Virus record (IMG/VR): IMGVR_UViG_3300025120_000312
Coordinates: 1 to 30,759 of that record
From: a virus
DNA: 30,759 nt
Strand: one strand, 5' to 3'
Both the position numbers and the translations under genes were made by a program. A model generated the notes under the pieces. The model was not told the DNA's origin, ran no database searches, and saw nothing but the letters and a program-made list of their open reading frames with translations. Of the stretch, positions 30,098-30,759 are shown piece after piece. Every line of letters begins with the position of its first letter. The first letter of the stretch is position 1.

Positions 30098-30149
30098 CTA
30101 CCGTTGCTAGCTAAACGTGGTATAGTATGCAGGACCGCAACCACCACCC
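30098..30149 (+). promoter_or_regulatory. Early promoter-leader module, copy 8
   Basis: CTACCG, 17-bp spacer with CTAGCTA (30107-30113), TGG then TATAGT (30121-30126), AGG, AACCACCAC at 21 nt, ATG 2 nt later. Confidence 0.83.
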
Positions 30150-30419
30150 ATGACCACTTTCATCAACGACATTCAAATTGACAAATCAACCGAAGCCAAA
30201 GGTTGGTACGACCTCACCACCGCTAAAGGCAAACACATTCAGGTTGTTTTCTGGTACGGCAAAGTTCTGGTAAAGGCCATCAACGCTTCCGCTAAATGTG
30301 CCGCTTACCCTGGCGCTTCTATGGGCAGATCTTTTGCAGACCTCCCCGAAGCTGTTGAGGCATTCAAAAACAAGGACACCAAGCAAGCTCTTCGCGCTCT
30401 CCTTTCACACCTGATCTGA
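30150..30419 (+). CDS. Small protein of unknown function (89 aa)
   Basis: Single-gene cassette. An N-terminal beta region (MTTFINDIQIDKSTEAKGWY, LTTAKGKHIQVVFWYGKVLV) is followed by a helical end (DLPEAVEAFKNKDTKQALRA). Basic. No family recognised. Flanked by a module promoter and a terminator, so it can be expressed on its own. Confidence 0.65.
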   Translation: MTTFINDIQIDKSTEAKGWYDLTTAKGKHIQVVFWYGKVLVKAINASAKCAAYPGASMGRSFADLPEAVEAFKNKDTKQALRALLSHLI

Positions 30420-30426
30420 ACTGTTT

Positions 30427-30445
30427 AAGCCCTTCTTGGGCTTTT
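30427..30445 (+). terminator. Terminator, AAGCCC-TTCTT-GGGCTT
   Basis: Six-base-pair stem with a 5-nt loop and a short T-run (TTTT overlapping the stem end), 8 nt after the preceding stop. Confidence 0.78.
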
Positions 30446-30452
30446 CATCCTT

Positions 30453-30701
30453 ATGCCTCTTACTAGCCCCCCTTCGCCTGCTCATTACACACAAGACGAA
30501 AACATAGAGTGCATTGACGCAATTCAAGCTTCGCTATCACCTATTGAGTTTCGAGGTTTTCTTCGGGGCAACGTCAAGAAATATCTATGGCGCTACCCCA
30601 TGAAAGAAGGACTTAAAGATCTTCTCAAAGCTCATTGGTATCTCAACCGTTTGATTGACGAAATTCAAACAGCTGAAAACATTCAAGACAAGCTGCACTG
30701 A
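30453..30701 (+). CDS. DUF3310 family protein (82 aa)
   Basis: The family pattern is clear: AHYTQDENIECIDAIQASLS (HY-x-x-x-x-IExIDxI), FRGFLRGNVKKYLWRYPMKE (FLxGNxxKYLxRYxxK) and GLKDLLKAHWYLNRLIDEI (DLxKAxWYLxxLI). DUF3310 proteins are short helical phage proteins, sometimes labelled SaV-like or as nucleotide-kinase-like, with no firmly established role for this form. It starts 8 nt after the terminator and has no module of its own, so its promoter is unclear. The next gene begins two bases after the stop. Confidence 0.85.
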   Translation: MPLTSPPSPAHYTQDENIECIDAIQASLSPIEFRGFLRGNVKKYLWRYPMKEGLKDLLKAHWYLNRLIDEIQTAENIQDKLH

Positions 30702-30703
30702 TC

Positions 30704-30759
30704 ATGCCTGATAACCCACAAACTTCGTTTGGGCTCACACCTCAAAGTGACCCTAAAAC
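30704..30759 (+). CDS. Start of a further early gene (cut by the window edge)
   Basis: ATG two bases behind the DUF3310 stop (TGATCATG, the same junction as at 29177-29184). Only 18 codons are visible (MPDNPQTSFGLTPQSDPK), polar and probably disordered. No identification possible. Confidence 0.45.
   Translation, partial: MPDNPQTSFGLTPQSDPK

Noticed and set aside
24127-30149. Regularly recurring ~55-bp repeats on one strand could be taken for a CRISPR-like array.
   Set aside because: Spacing is 0.6-1.8 kb, the intervals are protein-coding, and each copy has promoter geometry followed by a start codon.
1-30759. tRNA genes, integrase, attachment site or insertion sequence.
   Set aside because: I looked for tRNA-like cloverleaf arms, recombinase motifs and terminal inverted repeats by eye and found none I could support.

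Overview
The window looks like part of a tailed dsDNA phage genome with a siphovirus-type long, non-contractile tail: there is a tape-measure protein, a frameshifted tail-assembly chaperone pair and a gpJ-like tip protein, but no sheath or baseplate genes. The large 1364-residue fibre protein resembles structural proteins of marine cyanophages, so a picocyanobacterial or similar aquatic host is my best guess. That is inference; no host marker is present. I saw no integrase, RNA polymerase, tRNA or CRISPR array. Terminase, portal and head protease genes are also absent.

Layout. Positions 1-23133 are one long leftward (minus strand) virion block. In transcription order it encodes scaffold, major capsid protein (with a terminator behind it), three small proteins, a small basic protein, a DnaT-like head-tail connector with an Ig-like N-terminus, a head-closure candidate, a gp10/gpZ-like neck protein, a tail terminator, the major tail protein (with a terminator behind it), the G/GT chaperone with a -1 slip site, the tape measure, a gpL-position protein, gpJ, a gpM-like protein, two further tail-tube-fold proteins, a giant fibre, a tail fibre and a carbohydrate-binding-type fibre or spike that runs off the left end. 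The tail-fibre gene carries a perfect 89-bp tandem duplication that shifts its frame just before its natural end.

Positions 23234-30759 are rightward (plus strand) small genes, probably early or host-takeover functions: a winged-helix candidate, an ArdA-like antirestriction protein, an NrdR-like zinc ribbon, a DUF2786-like protein, a DUF3310 protein and many small unknowns. They lie in short cassettes. Seven cassettes start with nearly the same ~55-bp module: a -35 like TTGCCA, a 17-bp spacer holding CTAGCTA(G/A), an extended -10 TGGTATNNT, and an AACCACCAC leader element beginning exactly 21 nt after the first T of TGGTAT, followed 2-7 nt later by ATG. Several cassettes end in hairpins with TTCG-type loops. 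Degenerate copies of the promoter part occur in the divergent region at 23152-23233 and, on the minus strand, inside the head operon at 20660-20688. CTAGCTAG also sits next to the capsid and major-tail-protein terminators. This shared control module is the most distinctive feature of the window and suggests a regulon of small early genes switched by one factor or recognised together by host sigma-70 polymerase.
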